Below, one piece after another: positions 47,658-58,908 of a stretch of 64,000 bases of DNA. The stretch spans positions 1 through 64,000 of the forward strand of contig JAEPRB010000076.1 of the NCBI GenBank assembly GCA_016758965.1. Reading direction: 5' to 3'. The first letter of the stretch is position 1; each line of letters opens with the position of its first letter. A program made the translations under genes and the position numbers. The notes beneath the pieces were generated by a model that was not told the DNA's origin, ran no database searches, and saw only the letters and a list, made by a program, of their open reading frames with translations. This DNA comes from Circinella minor. Its lineage: Eukaryota; Mucoromycota; Mucoromycetes; Mucorales; Lichtheimiaceae.

Positions 47658-49758
47658 ATGTCAGATTCCGCAGCCACAGCACCTTCAAGCAATAAGGAAG
47701 AAATAACAAAACGTAGTAGTATATATTGTATAAACTAGAATCATGTTAAAAGGAATTAATAAGCCAGAATTAACCATATTACAAATTATTTAGTAATCAA
47801 GGAATACCTTGAAAATGAAGAAGGAATCCCCAGTCTTGCTGGTTTATATAACCATGACAAAGAAAAATTTATTGATATGTCGAATCCAAACTCAGTGGTG
47901 CAAACATGGAAACATAGATTCATAACCGCAGTACATAGTTTTCAAGTAAAGGTACATAAAGTACTTTACTATGTGTATCAAATACAAGCATTCACCAACA
48001 CAGATAACATCTGACACTTCTATTTTATATATGAATAGAAATTTTCGAAAAAGCAACCTAATTGGAATGATATACTACAACATGTTATTAAAGTATTGTA
48101 TTTAACTATTTACGCTATGTATATCGTTTAACGTTAAGTCTTTGATCTTTCTAACTTTGGTTTTTAGAAGCAAAATGGAGTTGAATCTGAGATCCAATCT
48201 GCAAATGCAGAAAGTAGCGGAGTATCCACACCAACAACTACTAGCAAGAGATCTGTCTCCACTGCCGAAAGCTCAAAGACAGATTCATGTCTTTTGAGCG
48301 CTCAAAACAAAGAGCAATATCGAAAAAGTTTTGAAGCGATGAAAAACGAAAACAAATGGCCATTGCGAAAGAACGATGACGGTAGTGATATCTATCTCGA
48401 AGATATCATGTATGAATTTGGAGTAGAATGTGAATTTGAACAGTGAGTTATTTATGGATTTGCACATGTTTATTTACTATGACTAACCTTCATATCATCG
48501 TACCTGTAGCCTTGTTCATTCTTTTATTCTTGATCCGACAGATTTATGTTGGAAAGACCGATTAACAGATGAAGAATTAAAGAGAGTTATTGATGCAACT
48601 GATCCAGGCCTTCCAGCAATTGGTGATGGCGTACAACTTATTTTTGATCACTGCGAAAAGGCGCTTGCAACTGTTGACGATGAGAAGTCAGGGAGAAGGG
48701 GTGATGATATAATCGACACGATCTGGAAGGCGGTGACTGAGTTGGGTTTTTTTAACCCTCGAACTCACTTTGACGAGGATTGGACACAGAGAACAATTCT
48801 TGATTTCCTAAACATGTATCGCAACGATACATTGAAGGACATCATTGCAAATGGCAGTGAGATGGATTTTGTAGCTCGTTGCTGGGTCAACTTGGACCGG
48901 TGTTATGAGAACATCGCTGTCGCTGCTAGGTGGTTTTTTTTTTATTTTTCTTTACTTTATTTTGCATTATGTATTTGGTTATACGTTTTCTTATTAATGA
49001 ATCAAAAAAGGGACCGAGGATGTGTTTCTACATTGGTTCGGGTAAATAATAATAGGGCAATAAGTGGATTGAATCCGATTGCGGATAAGCAGTCGTCTGT
49101 TCGTCCTGATTTCTTATTGATAAATAATTATCTTGATATTGCTGTTGGTGAATGTGGTAAAGAGGATGTCGGTGGTATTGGAAAGAAGGAGATCGTGGAA
49201 AAGCATTTACACACACCGAAAATTATGAAAGATATCTTTGTTAGAATATTAGCAAAGGGATATGGTGAGAGTTCTCTTGCTCGATCCATCAAAGTTACCG
49301 CGATTAACCAAAACAGTAAGTCCCTACTTCTGCTTTGTACCCATTGTCATCACTGCTAATTTACAAACGAAATATTTATTTATTGTCATTTTAGGCACCC
49401 GTTTGCAGGTATCTGTTCTTGACTCTCCAGGTGGATATGTTTGCCGGCTATTAAACACAAACAATTTCGAAATCCCGACAATCCCACACCTTATCTCTGC
49501 ACAATTATTTCCCATATTGAAACTTGCTTTGAAAACTAAGGTTCGTGCTCAATTCACATTCTTATAGTTTATTCACCTTTATTAACTTTATGATTCCGCT
49601 AGATTATTGCCAAGAACGTTTTGAAAAAGGTAGAAGAGCAGCAAAAGTCGAAAACAAACACTGAACCAGACATTGTATGTCTAAATAAGAAAGCAGCAAC
49701 AATCGAGTTACCCCCATGTCTTACCGTTAACAACAAAAGACAAAAAGTATCCAAATAG
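47658..49758 (+). CDS. Intact member (copy B) of a multi-copy fungal family with a putative PD-(D/E)XK-like motif
   Basis: Seven exons (47658-47712, 47794-47945, 48168-48442, 48510-48929, 49011-49315, 49395-49540, 49603-49758) join in phase to 502 residues, all with GT..AG borders. The N-terminus is MSDSAATAPSSNKEE; next comes QTWKHRFITAVHSF, a Ser/Thr-rich linker, then a conserved-looking domain (DIYLEDIMYEFG; LTDEELKRVIDATDPGLPAI; DIIDTIWKAVTELGFF; LDFLNMYRND). The C-terminal domain has VRPDFLLINNYLDIAVGECG followed by K351. D334 with E348 and K351 resembles the PD...(D/E)-x(n)-K core of restriction-endonuclease-like folds, but the spacing E-C-G-K is not canonical, so this is an inference. 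The tail is basic. Two decayed relatives (copies A and C) flank it, suggesting mobile spread. Function unknown. Confidence 0.75.
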
Positions 49759-49781
49759 TATACATGCACAAAATTCCAGTA

Positions 49782-49819
<38 letters not shown>

Positions 49820-50686
49820 GAACAACATGTCGTATCATGATCATACCATAAATACCATTTACAAAATAACACTGACGCATCCCTATTTCCATTAATATTT
49901 TTTTTCTTGTAACAAAACATAGTGACCATAATATGCATATTCCATATCCTAACTTTTAATCAATTAACATGTTTTCTTTTTTGAAAAGGATCATCTCATC
50001 AACCAATCAACCTACTCTCTCATAATTAATAAATAGTAAATAGTATCTTTCAATCTGTAAAGCTATATGCCAGAGTTTATACAGCCAAAAAGAAATCTAC
50101 CGAAGAAAAACCTACCTCTATTATACTTATTCTTCCAATTGTAGTAAGGAGCTAAATCCTTATTTTTATCTTTACGCTGTTCTCTTTCTTGATAATCATT
50201 CAAATCACCACCTATAAACAACAATACTAGCCAGGTATGTATTATTATTACTTCCTTAAATAACATTTCCGTTTGTAGATTTTATTATACACCACCACAC
50301 AGTGGATCTTTTTTTTTGTCAAAAGTATAGTATCAACTTTTTTTTAGTTTATTTAATAATAAATTATAGCTCAACAAATAAGCAAAATGTCTTTTATCAT
50401 ATGTACCACGTTGATTGACCACTTTATTTTAGTAAATACATTGGGAAAATGGTTGTTTTATTATAATGTGTGTGTATCCTGACACCAAAATGTTTGTTTC
50501 TAATTTCTCTGAGCCTCAATTTAAAATAATGCATAATCACCAGTAATTGGAAAAGATAATAAAATTCTTGGTTTTGAGTGATGAACGGAGATTAGATGTA
50601 CAGTAACTTCATTCTTTTTGGGTATTGAAGGATTACGTACCTATTTTCATTACTTTCTATTGATTTGCATATAAAAACTTTGGTAA
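49759..50686. other. Intergenic sequence with an orphan exon-like segment
   Basis: (TA)n near 49785-49815. On the minus strand about 50127-50215 reads GGDLNDYQEREQRKDKNKDL then APYYNWKNKYNRG, with an AG acceptor before and a GTAGGT donor after, but no companion exons were found. About 50487-50540 is similar to 42557-42612, the flank of copy A, marking the outer reach of the shared copy A/C unit. Confidence 0.4.
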
Positions 50687-50687
50687 T

Positions 50688-50974
50688 CCTTAAACACCAA
50701 AAAGAATTGAAAACGAAGAATTTATTTTTTGAAAATTGATTATTCTTTTCAATTGATGATGATGATCGTCTTTATATTAAAGTTATCTGTTTTACTTGCT
50801 TGCAGCAAAATTAAAACATATTTTATCATAGTTCATAGCTCTTCATGTACAGTATAGAAAATAAAATTATTTTTTCTAAGTCCCCTCCTCCCCGACCCCC
50901 CAAGGAATATTATTTTTGCCGAATCAATTTTCTGTTTTGGGTAGCCGGACATTAATTCTTTTTGGTGTTTAAGG
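50688..50974. mobile_element. MITE-like element, 287 bp
   Basis: Bounded by a perfect 21-bp inverted repeat: CCTTAAACACCAAAAAGAAT(T) at 50688-50708 and its reverse complement at 50954-50974. The interior is AT-rich and non-coding. It sits inside the unit shared with copy A, which lacks it at the matching place, consistent with insertion. A TA flanks the right end and a TAAT the left, so a TA target duplication is possible but not certain. Confidence 0.6.
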
Positions 50975-50997
50975 TAGTTCACTTTCTTTTTCTTTCT

Positions 50998-52505
50998 ATC
51001 CATGCTTTCTATATTTTTAACATATTTGGAATTACTATAATGACTTTTTTTTTATCCCAATCAAAATATCACCATGTCAAAAAAAAAAATAAGAAATATG
51101 CTTGACAGTACATTATTTTACTCATCACAACAACTAAAAATAAAAATAAAAGAATGTCGCAAATAATGCTAATTTCTTTTGGATAACACTATTACCTGGA
51201 TTAGACCTTGTCACGAATTTTCAGCGGCTCCTAGGTTTGGTCCTCCAGATGGCAATATACGGCGTAAATATATATCAGAGTGTTGTTTCCCTCAAAAAAA
51301 TTCTAAAGATGGGGTGTCTGTAGCAAATTCGCATTGAAGAAGGAATCCAAGTCATGTTTATTTATATAACCCATTACAAAGAAAAAAATATATTAAAATG
51401 TCGAACCCAAACGCAGTTGTGCAAACATAGAAACACCATAATACATAGCTTCCATGTAAAGGTACATAAATTACTTTATGATGTGTATCAAGTACAAGCA
51501 TTCACCAACACAGATAACATCTAACAGTGCTATTTTATACATGAATAGAAATTTTTGAAGAAGCAAATCCTAAGAAGGCCTGGTATTAGTTTGTTTAGCC
51601 ATTTGGTCAAAATCGATTAGATTTATCATTCTTAATAAATATAGCGGCTTACCAGCTAGCCCCAAAATTGGAATGGTATTTTATAGCATCTTATTAAAGT
51701 ATTGTGTCTAATTATTTACGCTATTTGTATATTGTATAACATTAAGCCTTTGGTATTTTTTTTTTCAACTTTTGGTTCATAGAAATGCATAAAGTAGCGG
51801 AGTCTCGTCCACAAAACAAATAACTATTGTGTCATTATCAGCAACACCGACATCTACAAGCAGGAGATCCCTCTCCACAGCCCGAAAGCTCAAAGATAGA
51901 CTCATGTCATTTGAATGCTGAAAACAGAGAGCAGTACCGAAAAAATTTTGAAGCAATGAAAAACGAAGAAATAAATGGTCATTATCAGGGTCCTGTGTTT
52001 TTTCAGTGTCTGGCCACGTATTTTTTAATGTGATTTACCACAAAAAGAGTTCAAACTCAATCGGCGACTGAACAGCATGAATCTTCCATTTCACCTGAAA
52101 AAAATCCTACTCCTATTACGAAAGAACGATAACGGTGATGATATCTATCTCGAAGATATCATGTATGAATTTGGCGCCGGATGTGACTTTGAACAGTGAG
52201 TTATTTATATATTTGCACATGGATATTCACTATGACTAACTTTCATATCATTGTATCTGTAGGTCCTGTTCAATCTTTCGCCCCTCAATTCAACAGTTTC
52301 ATGCTGAAAGGATCGATTAACAGATGAAGAATTAAAGAGAATTATTGATGCAACTGGTCCAGGTCTTTCGGCAATTGGTGATGACGTTCAATTTATTTTT
52401 GATCACTGCAAAAAGGCGCTTACAATTGTTGACGATGAGAAGGGGCAATGATATCATTGACACGATTTGAAAGGCAGTGACTGATTTGGACTTTTTTAAT
52501 TTCAA
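50998..52505 (+). pseudogene. Copy C of the putative PD-(D/E)XK-like family, decayed
   Basis: Aligns with copy A and with exons 2-4 of the intact gene at 47658. It carries the same roughly 130-bp insertion as copy A (51985-52120 here) and the same extra run inside the Ser/Thr-rich linker (CAAATAACTATTGTGTCATT, one base different in A), so A and C are sister copies. Multiple frameshifts and stops. The match ends near 52505, before the PDF motif exons. The upstream part, 50998-51350, keeps the orientation expected from the intact gene, unlike copy A. Confidence 0.75.
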
Positions 52506-52860
52506 GTAAATCACCGTTTAATAATTTACATAAAATCAGTAAGAAATACTAAAAATATAATTGCACAAAAAGATAGATTTTAAAATATATTATTCACCTC
52601 TCTTATAATCTTCTTTTTCTTTCTTTTAGAATCTATTTACCTTTTTATCTGAAAAGTGTCATATCTCAAATGTAATGAACATTTATTTTATATTATCGAT
52701 ATACCTATAAAAGCTATTACTTGGTAGGTTGCAAGGAAACAAAGTCATTAAAAAAATTGATATGTGAAAAAATGTACAATGAATGGGATATAGAAAAAAA
52801 AAAGATAAGAATGATTCATGTTGAAAAAGAAAAATATTGTTTATTTTATTATAAACATAA
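52506..52860. other. Intergenic AT-rich sequence
   Basis: Between copy C and the IS1595/Merlin relic. Nothing recognised. Confidence 0.4.
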
Positions 52861-53830
52861 TATTATATATTGGCTCTTTTTTTGAACTTATAAGATTACG
52901 ACCAAGAAAAATAATAGAATTATTACATCAATGGTGTATTGGTAAGATATATTTTATTAGAAAAATCTTTATCAAAAGTATCCAAACAAGTTAGTATTGA
53001 TAAAAGACATATTTCTTCTTGGTTTCAAGATATAAGAGAAGCTAATAATATATTATTTTATTACTGAAAATACAATCACTGATTGCGATCATTATATTGG
53101 AGGTAATATTATTTCTTTGTTTTTTGTTTTTTGTTTTATCATTTATTAATATAGAAAGTAGATAGGCCCTGAAACATATGTTGAAATAGGCGAATGCTGT
53201 ATACGTAAAAGAAAGAAAAACAAGAATTGCAAAGCAAGTAAGTTTTTTTTAAAAGATATGTTTTTATGTTTTTTTTTTTTTTTTTCATATATAATATTAC
53301 GCACAAAATATATTGACAGGAATATTTGACCAAGTTTGGGTTTTGGTGATTATGAAAGACACTCTATGTCTCTTCAAAATTCTTTTTAGAAATTGTATCT
53401 AATAGAAAAGAGGAAACTCTTTCAAAATTAATTCGAGGAAATATCAAACCTGGAACATTGATTATATCAGATTCTTTTTCAAGGTAATAACACATTTTAT
53501 ATTATTAAAAAGATAATATTAATATTTTATAATATGTATTAGTTATCAAAATATACAAAAAAAAATTATGTCAAAGACATATTACAATTAACCATTCAAA
53601 GGAGGTTGTACGTGGAAAAAATAATATTGTTCACACCAATTCTATCGAGGTATGTTATTATTATTATTATACGAAATATTATCTTATATTAAAATATTAT
53701 TACCTATATAGTCTCTTTGAAGTAGATCAAGAAAATGATTGCCTTCGACAAAAAGAGATGATATGGTTCATTCATATTACTTTATGAAATTGGTTTTTAG
53801 AATAGGATATGAAAAATGATTAATGGAAAA
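52860..53830 (+). mobile_element. Decayed IS1595/Merlin-type (ISXO2-like) transposase
   Basis: Plus-strand pieces, broken by stops and probably by introns, follow the ISXO2-like transposase order: a helix-turn-helix-like SLSKVSKQVSIDKRHISSWF; YVEIGECCIRKRKKN, where the family has the first catalytic Asp in (V)EIDE; SKLIRGNIKPGTLIISDSF with the second Asp; then INHSKEVVRGKNNIVHTNSI with the terminal Glu following. The first Asp is replaced (EIGE), so the relic lacks a complete triad as well as an open frame. Terminal inverted repeats were not found. Confidence 0.75.
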
Positions 53831-56617
53831 ACTTCTTGATGTGTTATCTATAAAGTAAAAACACCTTTGATTTTTCATATAAACATCTTCTTCTTTAATA
53901 ATATTAATATCAAGTAGAATTATATCTTTTATATATCTATTAGTACTTATTTGCATGTTATGATCTTTTGGAATAAAATTATGTTTATATGATGTATGAT
54001 ACCATCATCATTTCATTTCCATGTTCAACCTTTTTATATAAGTATCGATACTCTCTTTAAAGTCATCTTTCTTTAATAATTCATTTATTTAAACACTTTT
54101 TTTATATTTTATCTTTTCATTTTTATTTTCGAATCGAATATCTTCATCAATCATGTTTTATATAATATATATGCATAAATTAGAATTGAAAATTATATTA
54201 ATATGTTCTATATGTTTCATACGTTTCAGAAAAATATTTGTCATCATGTTACTGTACGTACTTAAAGTAAATCGTGCCCATTTAAGTTGCAATTTTTTTA
54301 GTTTTGCAGAGGGGGAGTGAATCCCGGGTCGGACCCGAGAGTGGGTAGCGTAAATAGATAAACCCACAATTTCTTTTCTCCAATATGCTTTTTGTCCACT
54401 CCATGAACTTTTTAAAGATATTAAACAAGCATCGATTCAACTATAAATGTAAATGCTGAAATAAAATATAAAGATACTCATTATATATATTTTATATTTC
54501 ATATTCAAGTAATTCCCACAAAAAATGACTCCGCGTGACGATTTCCATCTTTGACAAACTTTGATAATTACGGCTTAGAACAAAGGCTACTTAAATACGT
54601 GTCGTCAAGTTTTCATTGCCACTTTTTTCTAATAATAAATTGATTAAATAAGGGCAGCAAAAAAAGCAAAAAGAAACTAATGATGTTCGCTTCCTATGAC
54701 AAATATAATTTAATGAGTCTGACTACATCGTGGCATTGTCATGGTAGCGCAGGTACTCTACTAGATGTAATATATATATAAAAAAAAAAAGTGATACCAT
54801 ATGTAGGTGGGAGGGGAAGATGGTTTTGTTGGAATAGAGGTGCCAATAGTAAAATAGAATGAAAGGTTCCATGGGAACAATGGTTGGTTCCCAATTCCGA
54901 GGAATGATAATTGAAATTTCCTGAATGTCAGCATAAATTCAAAAACAGTGTGAAATCTCGTGTCATTGTGTTATTTTATGCCGAGAAATGTGCAGATCAG
55001 CATGAAAATGGCATGCAAAAAACTAAATCTTTTTTTTTTACCACTTATTAATTTACAAATAGTTATACAGATAAATGTGTCTATATATAAAGAAAGTAAC
55101 TTTATGGACTCTTTTAATTTTTGCAAATATTACATTATGCCCAAAGATAACAAAAAATAAATAAAAAAAGAATGATTTGATAAAACCAATGATTCATTTT
55201 GTACGTAATCTTTTTCACTTATTACTAAATGGTTGGTTGCTCTGTTGATTTTTATAAAGAGTTACAAGAATAATTGAGTCTACCGTTTATTATATAAAGT
55301 TATTTTCATTATAATGCAACTTTACCAACGCAACAACCCAAATCATTTATGTCTCATCATAACAATACTATTACCAATAATAATGCATCTTTCAACCATG
55401 ATGATGAAAATCATAATCGGAGTTTCTCGGAATATGTTTGTGGATGTGAATCTAGATTAAACCATGCATATCGTCGCACCATACACCAATTGACATTACA
55501 ACTAACCATTATATGATAGTTTGTTTCACTGTTACCACAAGAAACATTTCATCTTCCTACGAATGATTCCGAAAATCAACAACATTTGCATCATAGTCAT
55601 GTTGACAAAATAATAAATTATGTTCGCAAACAAAATGATAAATGAGAATTTATTACGTATGATATTTATGATGATAGCAATAAATAATAATATTAAAAAG
55701 AAAAAGAAATTAAAGTGCTGTTCTATATTTGACATGAAACATCTTAATTATGGTATGATGGACTGCCTGCTGTGTATTATTTTCTTATCTGGTCGTTTTT
55801 TAATCATTATAATTTGTATCTGCGTTTGTCCTATTTCTGTAAACAGCGCCAAATATAAATAATACTAAGAATAGGAATAGGATATTTCCATTTATAAAAT
55901 ACACCAATAATGTCCTTATCTGTTTCGTACTATGAGATGTCTACATATTACATTTTGTTTGAAAACATTTTCTATATATTTTTTAAACGGATAGCCTACC
56001 TCTTTTGGATGTCATACCACGGTATTGGTGGGGGAGGAGGCGGGATAAAACTCCCCAATTTTTGAGATAGATCCTCTAAGAGGGGATAGAGAGGATATAG
56101 AACGGTTTTCTTGTTATCATTATTATTATTTTTTGTTTGTTTTAGAAAAAGTAAATATAATAATAATTATCGGTTAAAGGTAAAAGAATTAGTTTTCGCC
56201 AAAACGTTGTTTGAACTGAACTTTGTCCAAATGGGTTATGACGTTATTATCACAAGTGTATTACTCATTGAAAAAAAGTGGAGTAAATAATAATAATAAA
56301 AAATGAGTGGGGGATTTGATCAAAAAAAAAAAAAAGTCGGACCATCATTAATCCAGAACTAAAGAAATTATCCTATTGGCTCCCCACATATAAAAATGAG
56401 ACTAAAACCATATTTGAATACCTTATTAAGCAAATCTTGAGTGACTCAGTATTGTTACAAAAGAAATTTATTCAACAAGTTTTGAAAGCTAATAATGTTG
56501 GTTGCCCTGTGTGCTGTCGGACTTGTTGATTTCCACATGTATCAAAACTCTCACATGCACCATCACCCATTGACAACCTCAACCGGCGTCCGGCGATCCG
56601 CGGAATTCATGCCAAAG
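53831..56617. other. Gene-poor region with relics
   Basis: No intact gene. 55348-55644 (+) reads as one protein-like frame interrupted by TGA and TAG (MSHHNNTITNNNASFNHDDE; later LLPQETFHLPTNDSENQQHL), suggesting a dead gene fragment. A GC-rich palindrome, CGGGTCGGACCCG, lies near 54326-54338. 56030-56110 has G-rich and CCCC strings that look promoter-like. Confidence 0.35.
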
Positions 56618-56624
56618 TATAAAT
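56618..56624 (+). promoter_or_regulatory. TATA box of the small mitochondrial protein gene
   Basis: TATAAAT about 105 bases before the ATG at 56725, within a locally GC-richer stretch, the same spacing as for the Ecl1-family gene. Confidence 0.45.
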
Positions 56625-56724
56625 ACCCAGTAATCATTTCGACTTTGACATTTTTTTTTTCATTCTATTATATATCTTGTTTACAGTTTATATTTCAAAT
56701 CAAATCTTTTTATATACTTCAAAA

Positions 56725-56970
56725 ATGTTGTCTACCATTACCCGTAACGCTATCAAGCCTGCTATGATTACTCGCGTCACTGCTCGTCCTTATACTGCTG
56801 CTGCCGCATCGATTCCAAAGCAAGATCAAGAAATTGTCCTTGAACATCCTCAAGCCATGCCAATGACTGATTCTACTGTCTATGCTCAACAAGCTACTTT
56901 GAGACACGATGATTATGTTTTTTCTGAACCTGCTTTCACTCCTACTGTCAATGCTGTCTTTGACGATTAA
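56725..56970 (+). CDS. Small protein with mitochondrial-type presequence, unknown function
   Basis: Single-exon gene of 81 residues. The N-terminus MLSTITRNAIKPAMITRVTARPYTAAAA is rich in Arg, Ser, Thr and Ala, lacks acidic residues and looks like a mitochondrial import signal. The remainder is acidic (PKQDQEIVLEHPQAMPMTDS ... FTPTVNAVFDD). Codon use is biased towards ACT, GCT and GTC, like the TCTP gene, which suggests strong expression. A TATA box and pyrimidine-rich leader precede it. I do not recognise the family; a small inner-membrane or stress-related matrix protein is possible. Confidence 0.7.
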   Translation: MLSTITRNAIKPAMITRVTARPYTAAAASIPKQDQEIVLEHPQAMPMTDSTVYAQQATLRHDDYVFSEPAFTPTVNAVFDD

Positions 56971-57161
56971 ATTATTGGTCCTTTTTTTTTTAAAAAAAAA
57001 AAAAAATTCCATCGATTGTCCATCATAACAAACGACATCAATATAATAATTTACATCACCACTACTTTTTTTTTTCATCATCACCATGGTAACATACGCA
57101 CACACACATACATACCAGTCATTCCTCTGATCTCTCTTTTCTAAAGTTCTAATCGTAATTG

Positions 57162-57192
<31 letters not shown>

Positions 57193-58908
57193 TTGTAATA
57201 TTGCTTTCTTTTTTTGTTTGTTCCCCTCCTATTGTATATATATACTCTTTTCTTTTCTTCAGTAATTTTTTTTTTATTTGTTCTAAAGCACGCACACACA
57301 CGCTTTTTTTTAAGTCTCAAATGGGTTTTGATATACTAAAATCATAAGAATAAATTTATATATATTTAGAAATATAACTATAATTATTGTTTTTATTTTA
57401 ATTGATGATTACGTTTTGTTTGTTGTATTATAATAACTACACAGTGGGGATGGGGTTTATATGGTAAAAAAAAAACAATCAGTATGAACGACATTTTAAT
57501 AGGTAAAAGCCCTTTTTTTTATTTTACACTTTGCAGATTTCTTTTCATATATAGAACATTATTTATAATTGTATATATTATATATAAAAGCATGTTTTTT
57601 TTTATTCGTCACTCTACTATGTAGTAATTGATCGTAAAAATCATCGAATAGCGTATTTTAATTTTAGCTCAGTGTCCTACCAATAAATAAAATATAATTT
57701 GATAGACAGCATAGTAAATTTGTTGGGCTTTTTCCCGTGAATAACCGATAGATCAAGGTTTAGATATTTTATTCTTCTCTTTTTCTTTTAATCATAGAAG
57801 AAATATAAAAGCAATAAACAAAATGTAAACTTTCAATTATAATTTTCGGGTAATATCGTTACGTACTTTTATGATTCTGACTATTACTACTTTTAAACGA
57901 TGAGTTTTGATAACATCTTTGCATCTCGAATAGAATACACCGACATGCAGAAACTATTATTTGTTATTTCAGCGGGAAACGCGTCGTTTAGTTGTTATCA
58001 TTATTTTCATGAACAGCAGAGTAATCATAAACAATTATATCGTTCTATACTTTTTTTAATTTTGTTTCACTTCCATTTATTATTATACGTATATAGAGTT
58101 TACACTAGTAGTTTACTCAATTCCAATTTTCAGCTCGATGTCAAGTTTACCCTTCAATGTTATTTTTTTTTTCATTTAGCGCGAGTAATGTATGATTTGT
58201 ATTATAAAATCTACTCAACTGAAAAAGAAAAAAAAAATCCGTCACATATCCAAGTTGAAAATTAGGATCCAATTAACCAATAGTTGAATAGTCTGTAAGA
58301 TGATAAATGGTTGTTGATAAAAAGAACCAATAAGAACTCGACTTTTTGTGATAACAAAAAAAAAAAAAAAGGGTTAAGGGTAGATACGGCATAATATGCA
58401 AAATGCAAACTGATCCGAGCTTTTCCAATTACCATTTCCGAATTTATCCATTGGAAAGTGCCCCCCTTTTTTTTTTACCCCACAGAAAAAACAAACAAAC
58501 TTACAGTTCACTCATCGAAGCATGTTTATTAGAGTTTATTATTACAGCTAAAACATATACCCATTTAAACAAGTCTTTCTATTATGATTTAAAGCATTAT
58601 CCATTACTCTATTTTTTTCCCCCCGATGTTCGGCGAAATCGGTTACTATCCGTTCACCTTATTCGACCCTTATACTTTATTTCTATTTGCTTCTTATCCA
58701 AAAAAAGAATATATGGAAGAAGTAAAAAAAAAAAAAAAAAAGAATCTAATCCAAAGTGGATTGTGTGTGTATGTTTGTGAGTAAAATCGTGTGACGTAAT
58801 TTCTTTAGAGAGGAGACCCAAACACCGGATTCCTCCGCGAAAAGCTATCAAACACAAATTTCGCATAACAAACAATTATTTTTTTATATATTAAAATATT
58901 ATTCCAAG
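56971..58908. other. Intergenic sequence
   Basis: 3' flank of the small mitochondrial protein gene with a (CA)n run at 57161-57190, then AT-rich sequence. Open frames at 57900-58265 and 58403-58780 are dominated by Phe, Leu, Tyr and Lys from AT-rich DNA, have no splice or family support and are not called. Confidence 0.45.

Noticed and set aside
54326..54338. GC palindrome CGGGTCGGACCCG as part of a tRNA or SINE
   Set aside because: No cloverleaf, no A-box/B-box pair and no poly-A tail could be found around it.
57900..58780. Two open frames of 121 and 125 codons between the small mitochondrial protein and TMEM70-like genes
   Set aside because: AT-driven Phe/Leu/Tyr/Lys composition, no splice context and no recognisable family.
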